A stretch of 10,000 nucleotides of DNA from Halocaridina rubra (GCA_037179515.1 JAXCGZ010001889.1:242501-252500), one strand, 5' to 3'; shown: positions 1 to 8,758, counted from the stretch's first letter. A program made the numbers and translations. Notes: generated by a model not told the origin, from the letters alone.

Positions 1-75
1 CCAAATAATAAGTGGTCCTTTGCAATTATAAAGACTTGAAAAAAAAATTATTTTTCAACATGATACCATAGCCCG
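1..75. other. Unassigned AT-rich flank
   Basis: This is AT-rich sequence with no convincing open reading frame or repeat structure. It forms the left flank of the TTAA-bounded foldback element. Confidence 0.5.
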
Positions 76-234
76 TTAAGGGCTAAACAGACGATCAATA
101 TTACTGACAGTATTTCCCTGTACTGTCATTATTACTGTCGGTGTGTCCATCATATGGACGTAGTAGTTCACACCAATAAAATAGTGTCAGTATTATTACT
201 GACAGTAATCATGATCGTCTGTACCCCCCCTTAA
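76..234. mobile_element. Foldback MITE-like element with TTAA ends (piggyBac-type target site)
   Basis: A 159-bp unit begins and ends with TTAA (76-79 and 231-234). Inside these the ends are inverted repeats: the left end reads GGGCTAAACAGACGATCA and the right end, read on the minus strand, GGGGGGGTACAGACGATC. The similarity continues inward through ATTACTGACAGTA (left) and ATTACTGTCAGTA (right, reverse complement). Nearer the centre GGTGTG (140-145) pairs with CACACC (169-174), and TCCAT (146-150) pairs with ATGGA (154-158), so most of the element could fold into one long imperfect hairpin. TACTGAC/TACTGTC-type motifs recur several times. It has no coding capacity. Duplicated TTAA is the hallmark of piggyBac-superfamily insertion, so I infer a non-autonomous piggyBac-like MITE, although TTAA can occur by chance in AT-rich DNA and the termini are not a recognised piggyBac end. 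Confidence 0.65.
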
Positions 235-254
235 AAGTTATTAGGAGAAGGGGG

Positions 255-274
255 GGAGGAATGGAGATTCCTCC
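255..274. repeat. Short perfect hairpin
   Basis: GGAGGAAT (255-262) is followed by GGAG and then its exact reverse complement ATTCCTCC (267-274). This makes an 8-bp stem with a 4-base loop. It lies between the foldback element and the (TAA)n tract. No function can be assigned. Confidence 0.6.
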
Positions 275-292
275 GTACCCTACACATCATCA

Positions 293-496
<204 letters not shown>

Positions 497-728
497 GCAA
501 TAATGATTTTTGAAAAAATAATTATGGGGATATATGCTTATTGATTTAATTATATAAATGCAAAAAGACCTACGTAAGTATATCTATCTTTGTGTATCTA
601 AATATATTTCCTTCTGCCTAGACTTTCTGTTGAAGAATGATTCAATGTTTGCATATTTCATTCATCTGGACATCTGTCCGTTCACATTTCTTCAACTAGG
701 ATCCCAAAGTTGGAATTATGAATGACAA

Positions 729-730
<2 letters not shown>
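497..730. other. Unassigned AT-rich spacer
   Basis: Unique-looking AT-rich sequence lies between two microsatellites. I see no coding, RNA or repeat signal in it. Confidence 0.5.

Positions 731-782
<52 letters not shown>
731..782. repeat. (TG)n microsatellite
   Basis: This is a pure TG tract of about 26 units. The poly-histidine/threonine frame on the other strand is an artefact. Confidence 0.97.
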
Positions 783-783
<1 letters not shown>

Positions 784-914
784 TTTTCTTCTTCTTTTAT
801 TCAGTGAGACGTAGATTCCAGAAAATGTTGTTACAATCGGAAAAAAAAAAAACAAGCAGAGTAGCAAGAACCATGGTGATACATCTAACTTGAACATTTT
901 TCATAAAACTATTA

Positions 915-1434
<520 letters not shown>

Positions 1435-1450
1435 TGAGTGTGGGTGTGTT

Positions 1451-1520
1451 TGATTATACTGACCTCAAAGAAATATGAAACACAATTCTAAATCCATTTC
1501 CTTTGAGGTCAATATAATCA
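1451..1520. repeat. Inverted repeat, 20-bp arms with 30-bp loop
   Basis: TGATTATACTGACCTCAAAG (1451-1470) and CTTTGAGGTCAATATAATCA (1501-1520) are reverse complements at 19 of 20 positions. With one bulge the pairing can extend a few bases inward (AAAT against ATTT). The whole sits between two (AT)n tracts. It could be the ends of a tiny foldback element or a fortuitous hairpin; I see no coding sequence and cannot assign it to a family. Confidence 0.7.
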
Positions 1521-1558
1521 TTTTGATTAGTTCCAAGTGCTTTTAGTGCAATATAAAG

Positions 1559-1669
<111 letters not shown>

Positions 1670-1701
1670 CAAGTAACCCTAAGTACCTGTATTTTTGTGA
1701 G

Positions 1702-1705
<4 letters not shown>

Positions 1706-1751
<46 letters not shown>

Positions 1752-1777
1752 TAATAATAATAATTATAATAATAATG

Positions 1778-1858
<81 letters not shown>

Positions 1859-1878
1859 GTAATAATAATAATTATAAT
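1706..1878. repeat. (TAA)n microsatellite, imperfect
   Basis: About 170 bp of TAA/AAT repeat carries scattered single-base variants (AAATAA, ATTAT, GATAAT, AGTAAT). The isoleucine/asparagine-rich reading frame across it is an artefact. Confidence 0.96.
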
Positions 1879-1880
1879 AA

Positions 1881-1950
1881 CTTTCCTTTCTTGATGTCGG
1901 CTACCCCCCAATTAAAGGGGGATACAGCCAAGGTATATGTATGTATGTAT
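1881..1950 (+). repeat. Short interspersed hairpin repeat, copy 1
   Basis: The unit contains GATGTCGGCTACCCCCC, then AATTAAA, then GGGGG and CAGCC. GGCT/AGCC and the C-run/G-run can pair as a hairpin over about 1899-1929. It ends with AAGGTATATGTATGTATG. It is flanked on both sides by (TAA)n-type repeats. Related sequence occurs at 7650-7711 (same strand) and 9879-9949 (opposite strand), so this is an interspersed family. I do not know its name or autonomous partner. Confidence 0.7.
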
Positions 1951-1978
1951 AATAATAATGATAATAATAATAATAATG
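1950..1978. repeat. (AAT)n microsatellite, short
   Basis: About 28 bp of AAT repeat with one GAT variant directly follows the hairpin repeat's ATGT tail. Confidence 0.9.
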
Positions 1979-2093
1979 TTCCCTTTGCTATAGCAGAAAT
2001 GATAATCGACATATCTTACAGAGATAATAATTACTAAATATTCATGTACAGTATGCCAAACACCTACAGTGAAAGTTTTACCAAAACACACCA

Positions 2094-2125
2094 CTAGGCA
2101 ATAGAGTCAAAACTCAGTTGCCTAG
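2094..2125. repeat. 32-nt stem-loop next to SINE copy A
   Basis: CTAGGCAA (2094-2101) pairs perfectly with TTGCCTAG (2118-2125). Inside it, GAGT-type bases pair again with ACTC around a CAAA loop, with one wobble and one mismatch between the two stems. It lies a few bases beyond the 3' end of the minus-strand SINE. Confidence 0.55.
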
Positions 2126-2131
2126 CAAGTT

Positions 2132-2330
2132 GTTCCGGTTTTACGTCACGGACTCCCTTTTCTACCTAGGGCTAGGCCGGTTAACTTCTTGCGAAGGATT
2201 TGTTTTGGCAGCTGTAATCGTTACCCTGAGTGCATGCCCTTGCTAACCTCAGACCATGACGAGGCGCGAACTCTCGACCTGACGCCTCAAAGTCGCGGAC
2301 GCTACCGCTTGAGCCACGGTGACTACAGTA
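2132..2330 (-). mobile_element. tRNA-derived SINE, copy A
   Basis: Read on the minus strand, this is the same roughly 200-bp element as 8881-9084. The 5' head has a box-A-like TGGCTCAAGCGGTAGCG and, about 30 bases later, a box-B-like GTTCGCGCC, the internal RNA polymerase III promoter pattern of tRNA genes. ACCGTG near the 5' end can pair with CATGGT after box B, as an acceptor stem would. The body then contains CTGAGGTTAGCAAGGG, CTTCGCAAGAAG (a GCAA-looped hairpin) and the shared end GTAAAACCGGAAC. I see no clear target-site duplication, which suggests an older copy than the other. The short plus-strand frame across it is a shadow. The tRNA isotype is unresolved. Confidence 0.8.
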
Positions 2331-2399
2331 AACCTAACCTTGCCAGTGTCGAGTGTCAAACCTCCCTATCTAGGCTACAATGGTCTTCTTAAATATTCT

Positions 2400-3298
2400 A
2401 CTAGCTATTCTCTATTTAACAAATACTTTGCCGTAGTCAAGTAAGATAAATTTTCGCAATGTCTACAAGAGTAGAAATATAGCCAATAACGTCTTGGGAA
2501 CGCGGAGTCGAATATCGGCTGCTATGGCATCGCATCAGTGGTACTCTAGATATAGCAAAAATAGGAATTATAAATATAGTAACACTGTTACATTGCTTAG
2601 TCCTTGACTGAAATATTATTTTAGCATCACGCGGTAATATGATATCCCTGCGTGAGTTCAGTTTTTTGAGGTTACGAATAAAAAGTTATAATCACGTAAA
2701 GAACGGACCCGAAGTAGTAAAATCCTGGCGCACTGAACGTAGCCAGTTCTGCCCATACGAGACCAGACTGATCCACACATGGTGGTCGTGATTTTGTTTT
2801 ATTGCGTACCAGTATACAAGCATCTATATACTTTCACCGTGCCTCGGATTATCTCAATTTAGTGAGGAATGCAGTGAATAAAAAAGTATATTTGTTTAAA
2901 TCTTGAGTAAATTGATGGTATGAATTGGTGGATGGGACAGGCAATCCAGTCAAACAAAGACGCCATTTTTTTACACTGATATATTACCAATGGGGAAAAA
3001 ATCACCGATGTCACCTAAATTAAAGGTATTTTATTAACTCTAATGTATCTTCAGTACTGATTACCATTTGCATTTTGTAATTTGATAACGTTTTTCAAAT
3101 GTTTGTGTGTGTGTATACACCTTGTATCTGGAATAGTCTTCATGACCTTGAACGTATTTCAGCTATATAATTCGAACGGAATGCTTGATGGAACAATATT
3201 ACTTCAATTTTTATAAAATGAATTTCAAATTTCAAATGGCTTGCTATGTTATATTTCAAACGAAGAAAGGCGATTAATGGCGGGAAGAGCGATTGTTG
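2400..3298. other. Unassigned, apparently unique sequence
   Basis: About 900 bp contains no long reading frame, no microsatellite beyond a short GTGTGTGT near 3105, and no match that I can see to other parts of the window. One weak hairpin, CACGCGG...CCTGCGTG, sits at 2628-2654. This may be single-copy intergenic or intronic DNA or an old repeat. Confidence 0.4.
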
Positions 3299-3362
3299 GA
3301 GCTAATGGTCTAGTGGCATTGGATTCTTCATAGGGGAGAGATACTAGTAATTGAACATCAAG
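3299..3362 (+). other. Possible degenerate tRNA-like (SINE head) fragment
   Basis: GCTAATGGTCTAGTGGCA contains TGGTCTAGTGG, a perfect match to the tRNA box-A consensus as used in Glu/Gly tRNAs. The expected box B is only weakly suggested by AATTGAACATC about 40 bases downstream, and no cloverleaf can be drawn. It is better read as a decayed tRNA-derived repeat than a functional tRNA gene. Confidence 0.25.
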
Positions 3363-3507
3363 TGAGATATATAATGTAGGTCTAGTATTGGCAGGATTTG
3401 ATTAAGGTAGTAACAGCTTTGTACTTAAAAAAGAAAATATTGTTGGACTAGTTAGTACTTAGCTACTATTATTTACAATGACCCTGCAAGGTGTGTTTAT
3501 GTACAAT

Positions 3508-3509
<2 letters not shown>
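3363..3509. other. Unassigned sequence
   Basis: AT-rich sequence lies between the tRNA-like fragment and the (TC)n tract, with no recognisable feature. Confidence 0.4.

Positions 3510-3549
<40 letters not shown>
3510..3549. repeat. (TC)n microsatellite
   Basis: This is a pure CT/TC tract of about 19 units. Confidence 0.95.
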
Positions 3550-3550
<1 letters not shown>

Positions 3551-3759
3551 TAAAAGCCGAAATGCGTAGTTTTATCTAAAGCTTTCTCTTATTTCATTTG
3601 GAGGTCTGTTAGCAGTAATGCACGAATGGAATTCAATTTTTATTTGTCAGCCCTTTGCCCCCAGCGTGCCAGTTTGGAGCTTACAACAAATTTCAATTCA
3701 AATGTAGCAAATTGAGAAAGCGAGTAGCTAAAAATCAAATAAATATATATACACATATA

Positions 3760-3990
3760 CTATGGCCGCTATTCTCCTTGCTATGAGGATGGCCGAGTCA
3801 AGGCTTACACATTCACCAGAGCCTAATAAACCTTGATTATTCCTCTGAGCTTCTTGGGGATAACGGGCTGCCACATTTACCCCCACGTTGCTTGGATTAT
3901 CTACAGGCTAAGTGGGCAAGGATCTTCCACCGGTAGATTCGACAGCCGCAGCCAGTTTAACCTCACCGCTTCATCTAAGAATCCAATAAG
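3760..3990. other. GC-richer block of unknown type
   Basis: This block is noticeably richer in G and C than its surroundings and reads unlike the AT-rich flanks. It includes ATGGCCGAGTCAAGGC, which resembles a Ser/Leu tRNA box A, but the nearest box-B-like string (AGATTCGACAGCC, near 3935) is about 145 bp away, too far for a tRNA. All frames are short and stop-containing. The base composition suggests an interspersed repeat or an old exon-like relic; I cannot identify it. Confidence 0.35.
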
Positions 3991-4270
3991 GGGCGATTAA
4001 AACAGAAAAGTTTGCCATTGCATAAGAGGCTTATATTAAATGGTATTATGTTGTAATATTTCATTCAGACCTCAAATGGCACCGCAGTCATGTGTCTAGG
4101 ATTCACTTGTGTCTTTTGCAGACTGACGTGTTCTTTGCAGCTTCAGTGGTGCTTTGTTTATTTCTCAAGCAGTTTAATGTATTCCTAAAAGCAATGTATC
4201 CTTATTATTACTGAATAATACTTCACAATACGGTCACGTGAACAGGTGAGAATGTCGTTTCAGGAAAGGC
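3991..4270. other. Unassigned sequence
   Basis: This spacer shows no reading frame, repeat or RNA signal that I can support. Confidence 0.4.
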
Positions 4271-4340
4271 ATCAAGCCTAGAATATGATGTCATTTTTAG
4301 GTACTTAAGCTGGGAGCGAGGCAAGAGACAGGCCAATCTA
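4271..4340 (+). repeat. Interspersed repeat fragment, copy 1 (left of the LINE)
   Basis: This stretch matches 7766-7840 in the same orientation. Both contain ATCAA.CC.AGAATA, then the perfect 16-mer TGATGTCATTTTTAGG, then ACTTAA.CTGGGAG, AGGCAA and CAGG. Similarity fades downstream. The pair is a diverged interspersed repeat of unknown class, with no coding content. Confidence 0.65.
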
Positions 4341-4734
4341 ATCTTACAAAACAAAACAACAAAATTTGTACTAAAAATGTTTCCATTATTTATTTGCTTG
4401 CAAGGCGCTTACTTTGGAATTAAAATTGAACTCTCTTTCATCTGGCATTAAGGTATATCAGGTGCCTCGTTTGGGATTGATCTCAGGAAAGCTGGCTAGA
4501 TGCTTTTATTTTCAATCAGATGACAGTATCAAGGTATTTCATAAGACTTATTAAAAAAATAAAATGAAAATTCCTTTATGTCTACAAAATATACAGTGGG
4601 TATTCTTAAACTATATATACACACAATCCAAAATACATCATGAATTGATATCACAACACCTTAGGGTAATTTTTACAGTATTAGAGCATACAGGTTAATG
4701 CATTGATATTTTCAGCTATTGTGTAAATGTTCTC
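4341..4734. other. LINE 3' flank or 3' untranslated region
   Basis: This AT-rich sequence lies downstream, in LINE orientation, of the ORF2 stop codon. Part of it is probably the element's 3' UTR. On the minus strand a TGTGTGTATATATA stretch near 4612-4625 could be the simple-repeat tail on which CR1/L2 elements often end, but I see no target-site duplication to fix the boundary. Confidence 0.35.
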
Positions 4735-7150
4735 TTAAGTTTCTTTTTTACTTTCCTGTGCTGTTTCCGTTTCATGTATGTCCTCTGGCACTCTGTTTCA
4801 TAATTTGAGACCCCTGACAGACAGATCTCTGTCTGCTGTTTTTGTTCTTGTTCTTGAAATCACGAGATTTTGTGATTGTCGAGTGTATCTTTCCACTGAA
4901 CTGCTAACGGTATTAATCTTCCTGATCCATTCAGGTATGACACCTTTTATTAACTTATACATGAACAACACGTCGAATATTTTAGCTCCTTTATAAATGG
5001 TGTTGCCCGGTCAAAGTCTTTGCCATGACCAGCAGCGATTCTGGTAGCAAAATTTTGAATCTTTTGGACCTTGCTTAATATAGTTTTATTTTACCCGCTC
5101 CATATCACTGAGCAGTAGGATATATGTAGCTAAAAACTAAAGCCTCCACTATTATTTTCTTGCTGTGGTTGTCAAAAAAATCTTTATTTATATTTAAGAA
5201 GAAGAGCATACCATTTGCTTTAGATCCATGTAAGACAAGAGATTCACATTATAAATGGCTGTCAAGAGTTACTCCCAAATTCCTAAGAGTAGGAATTGGT
5301 GTAACATAAAAAGATACTATTTTAATTTCTGAGTTTTTGGGTATGCAATCTAGATAAGCTCTCGATCCCATAAATATAAATTGAGTTTTACTTGAATTTA
5401 CTCAAAGTCCATTTCTTGTAAAATATTGTATTACTCCTTCAATTATGGATTCCATTTCTAAGATGTTCTACATGTTTGGAGAGAAGAAACTGGACATCAC
5501 CTGCAAATAGGACATGCATGAAGTTCTGAGCAACAGTTTGTATATCGTTAATAAATATATCAAAAAGTATTGAAACAAGTACTGAATCTGAGGGACATCA
5601 AATTCAAGAGAGAGCTTTGATGATGCATCTTTTTCTATATTTTCTGACTGCATATGTTTAGTTAGGTAGCTGTTAAACCAGAAGTCATCTATATGTAAGC
5701 CTGTCATTTTCCTTAAGAGAATCGGATGAGAGACATTGTCGAAAGCTTTCGAGATGTCACATAGGACAAGTAATGATATCTCATTCTTATTTATGTTTTT
5801 TTTCATATTGTGTCAGTAACTTGTGTCAAGGCAGCTTGTGTAGATAAACCCTTCTTGTATCTGTGCTGGGTTTTCGAAAATAGATGGTTACTTGACAAGT
5901 ATTCATACAACTGGTTTGCAACAATTTTTTAAAACTTTTGATAAAATTGAGAGAAGGGTAATGGGTCTTTAGTTGCTTATATCCTCATTGTCTCCTTGTT
6001 TAAATACTGGGCAAACAATTCCATATTTCCATTTTTTCGGGAATATCCCTGCGACATTGGAGGCCTTGATAATCAGTTATGTAAAAAACTAGTGTAAGTA
6101 ATTAATCTTTTAAGGATTTGGTAGACATCTCCTCTGCTCCACAAGAGTTTTTATTTTCCATTTTTTGTTTTTGCTATAATTATGACTGAGATTATGTCTG
6201 CAGGGTTGAGGCCTAACTTAAAGCACCTTGATTAGTTTAATGTTTCAGCCGTTTTAGTTTGGATTTCTTGAATGCTGTTTGACTTTATGCTTTCATAAAC
6301 CTCTTTCCCCATTTTTGCAAATAACTTATAAAATTTTCCACTTGACTCTGATGGATTATTTACATTTATCTTTAGAGCGGAGGTCTTTTTACTTGGTACA
6401 ATATCCTTTACAATTGTCAATATGTTATCTTTTTTTTTTATTTTTTTACTTACAGTTATTACTCGCACTGTAGTTTTTTAAACTGCAGACAGTTTTTGTT
6501 GGGAACTGTTTGTTAATTTTTTTGCACTTCTAGCATGACTGATGTAAGTTCATGATTTGATAAATGGCAATTTACTACTTCTGATGACCTGATTAATTCT
6601 TTGATCAGTTGCTATAATTACATCAAGGAGGGTTTTACTTGTGCTTGTAATGTGAGTAGGTTGGCAATTAGCTAATGAAAATTTGAGGCTATATTTATAA
6701 TTTTCTTATGCTTGGACTGTCAAGATAAGAGATCATCATTTAGATCTCCAAGTAAGATTATTATTATTTTTTTTTTTCACATGACGGTAATTGAAATTTA
6801 AAGTGGCTATATTCAAGTGTATTTGCGGAGGTGAGGATACATTTTTCCTATTATGATCGATGGTAATTTCCGTAACTGCTTTTACCTATATATCTCCTAT
6901 GCATTCATAAGGGGGTTCGCTATATTTTATTATTACACTTTAGGTCATTGCGTACATACATACTCGAACCACCCCTATAGAACACCTTCAAAACGACATA
7001 GGTAAAACCTTCTATATAAAGCAGACTATGTGGTATATTACTTTTTAACCAAGTTTCTGGTACACATAAGACATCAATTTTCCTATCTATGATTAATATC
7101 TTTTATTTCATCGAACATGAGAACATTAATTTAGAATTAATGTAATCTAT
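4735..7150 (-). pseudogene. LINE ORF2 relic: endonuclease-reverse transcriptase
   Basis: The product would nick target DNA and reverse-transcribe the element's RNA. Landmarks in N-to-C order: endonuclease PETWLKS (ETWL at 7046-7057), YRGGSSMYVRNDL (about 6950-6990), LLGDLNDD (GDLND at 6735-6749) and SKTLLDVIIATD (about 6603-6640). A linker follows (6232-6468). The RT has FPKKWKYGIVCPVFKQGD (FPKKW at 6029-6043), NYRP with Tyr turned into a stop (5969-5971), LSTQAALTQVTDTI, LCDISKAFDN with the first catalytic Asp near 5757, SVLVSILF, FAGDV at 5496-5507, and NLGVTLDSHL at 5252-5281. The C-terminus has QNFATRI (5041-5057) and ends at a natural TAA (4735-4737). Damage includes frameshifts near 5815, 5586 and 4980, a stop in place of Trp at 4798-4800, and the FADD box changed to FAGD. 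It is clearly non-functional. Confidence 0.9.
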
Positions 7151-7188
7151 TATCAAACCATCTACTTATTTGTTCTCTACACTATCGG

Positions 7189-7660
7189 CTAAGTCTTATT
7201 TACCTGTAAAGTAATAATTATTGTATAATAAATATAACTACTTTTATGGTCGAACTGTTTACGATTTCCACAGGTTAGTTTATGGTCAAATCGACTCGTT
7301 TGGACATAATGATTATTATCTCCACAATTAAAGCACCCAGACCTTTTCTGAGTATATGATGGTTGCTTGATATTGGGTTGGTTTGATGAACTGGTCTTGG
7401 TCTCCAATATGAATATTTCTCCTCCTCTTCATGGCTGTTGGAGTTTCTAGAATTATGGTTGTGAGGTTTGCATGAGCCGGAAACAACTAACACACCTCCG
7501 ATCCAATTGCTGGAGGGAATTCCAGACTTTATCCCCCAGCTCCAACATGTATGTGTCACCCCCTTCGACTGAGCGTACAAGCTTATATTCAAGGAAGCTA
7601 TTACCTACTTGATATACTTTATAAACATTATCTGGTATTTGAACGTGTGCTTTTACATGG
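7189..7660 (-). pseudogene. LINE ORF1 relic with two degenerate zinc knuckles
   Basis: In CR1/L2-type elements ORF1 encodes a nucleic-acid-binding, gag-like chaperone. Here an open stretch of about 70 codons (about 7660-7455) contains KLVRSVEGGDTYMLELGDKV and ends in a stop. After a frame change comes a Ser/Asn/Glu-rich linker (SRNSNSHEEEEKYSYW). Next is CFNCGDNNHYVQTS (starting at 7335), a CCHC knuckle whose last Cys is Ser, then TCGNRKQFDHKSSY, a second knuckle with the second Cys changed to Arg. Loss of zinc ligands in both knuckles, plus frameshifts, marks it as dead. The role of the upstream open stretch is uncertain; I place it in ORF1 by position only. Confidence 0.7.
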
Positions 7661-7711
7661 TCACCCCTTTACAAGGGGGATTAGGCCAATGTATATGTTT
7701 GTATGCATTGC
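7650..7711 (+). repeat. Short interspersed hairpin repeat, copy 2
   Basis: TTTTACATGGTCACCCCTT, then TACA, AGGGGGATTAGGCCAATG and TATATGTTTGTATG match copy 1 at 1881-1950: a paired C-run and G-run, a GGCC/AGCC stretch, and a TATATGT-GTATG tail. Its left part abuts the ORF1 relic of the LINE, so it may have inserted at or beside the element's 5' region. Confidence 0.55.
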
Positions 7712-7765
7712 GCCTGTTATTTCTTTATGTAAATATTACAGAATGTAATATATTTGTGTCAAAGA

Positions 7766-7840
7766 ATCAAACCCAGAATAGGCATCTGATGTCATTTTTA
7801 GGCACTTAATCTGGGAGTTAGGCAAAGGGCAGGTATCTAA
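7766..7840 (+). repeat. Interspersed repeat fragment, copy 2 (right of the LINE)
   Basis: This is the second copy of the repeat at 4271-4340. It shares the 16-mer TGATGTCATTTTTAGG and the ACTTAA.CTGGGAG block that follows, with a few substitutions and one small insertion (GGCATC) before the 16-mer. Confidence 0.65.
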
Positions 7841-8298
7841 CTTGAGATTCAGGCTGGAGGCAGGAATTTTTAAGATAACTAGAATTATGAAACTTAAGTT
7901 TGGTATTTGTTTCGCTTGTATTTCATCAGGGATTAAAAAGCTTAAATTGCCTATTTTTGAATTAATTCTATTTTCTACTCTGTCCTCTCATAATATTTAT
8001 TTTTTGCAGTATGAAAAGTTTGCTATGATTTTCAGTCCGAAAACTGCATTAATGTCACAGTAATTGTAATAAAAATAACCCTAGGCCTGATGATTTAATC
8101 TACTTAAAATGTCATTAATACCATTTATCACATCCGATATTATGAATATATGATATTTATTTAATCATAGAATATTAACTTCGATATAGTATTTTCTGCA
8201 TATTCACTTCTTACAGCACAAGGGCTGCCCAATCTAAAAAACCTTTGGAAGTTTTGTAAATGAATATAGCCTACATGCTCCTTGCTGTTGACCGAATG
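7841..8298. other. Unassigned AT-rich sequence
   Basis: About 450 bp contains a 73-codon plus-strand frame (7842-8063) rich in Phe, Ile and Lys. It has no recognisable domain and looks like chance openness in AT-rich DNA. No repeat or RNA signal is seen. Confidence 0.45.
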
Positions 8299-8466
8299 TC
8301 TCTCTCTCTCTCTCTCTCCAATCATATTTACTACCTTATCCTCATCCCTCATAATCACCTACATTTTCTAAAGCTTTTATATTCAATACTCAGAAAATAT
8401 GAGCGTTGTGCCATTGACGTCAGTCTCCTAACGTAAATGGATTACCTACTGCGGAATAAATCAATG

Positions 8467-8467
<1 letters not shown>
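8299..8467 (+). repeat. Tandem duplication, unit 1: (TC)10 plus about 150 bp
   Basis: A short TC tract (8299-8318) is followed by unique sequence containing AAAGCTTTTATATTCAATA, AAATATGAGC, TTGTGCCATTGAC and ATTACCTACTG.GGAATAA. All of these recur in the same order in unit 2 (8468-8704). Confidence 0.85.
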
Positions 8468-8560
<93 letters not shown>

Positions 8561-8704
8561 TGTTCACACTCCTTATCCTTATCATACATCATCACCATCA
8601 TTTTTAAAGCTTTTATATTCAATATTCATTAAATATGAGCTTTGTGCCATTGACATCAAATTGTGAAACTTAAATATATTACCTACTGTGGAATAATATA
8701 AAAG
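8468..8704 (+). repeat. Tandem duplication, unit 2: (CT)44 plus about 148 bp
   Basis: A CT tract of about 44 units (8468-8556) is followed by a diverged copy of the unit-1 sequence, sharing AAAGCTTTTATATTCAATA, AAATATGAGC and TTGTGCCATTGAC. The same microsatellite heads both units but is about four times longer here, so the tract expanded or shrank after the duplication. Confidence 0.85.
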
Positions 8705-8755
8705 ATCGTATACTCACTAGTGCACCTATGCAAACTTTTACATGAATCTGAGTTT

Positions 8756-8758
<3 letters not shown>

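Larger units (their letters stand above)
4735..7660 (-). mobile_element. CR1/L2-group non-LTR retrotransposon, decayed
   Basis: On the minus strand this stretch holds, in the expected order, an ORF1 relic with zinc knuckles (7189-7660) and an ORF2 relic with an AP-like endonuclease, a reverse transcriptase and a C-terminal region (4735-7150). Such elements copy themselves by target-primed reverse transcription. The C-terminal pattern QNFATRI, then KEL, then a run of basic residues ending in RTRTKTADRD and RGLKL-N-VP resembles the region after the RT in CR1/L2-group elements, which is why I favour that clade. The copy is inactive, with several frameshifts and in-frame stops. The 5' end upstream of ORF1 is not identified and the 3' boundary is uncertain. 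Confidence 0.85.

Noticed and set aside
2189..2392. 67-codon plus-strand frame, and the similar minus-strand frame at 8854-9135
   Set aside because: Both are the antisense of the tRNA-derived SINE; their similarity reflects the repeat, not a protein family.
2628..2654. CACGCGG...CCTGCGTG inverted repeat
   Set aside because: The stem needs a bulge and is short, and no copy or context supports a function.
4778..4996. 72-codon plus-strand frame
   Set aside because: It is antisense to the C-terminal part of the LINE ORF2, which has recognisable residues on the minus strand.
7551..7809. Two overlapping plus-strand frames of about 65 codons
   Set aside because: They overlap the LINE ORF1 relic and the hairpin repeat, are low-complexity and hydrophobic, and show no domain.
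7842..8063. 73-codon plus-strand frame as a small gene
   Set aside because: It has AT-driven composition, no motif, and no splice or promoter context that I can support.
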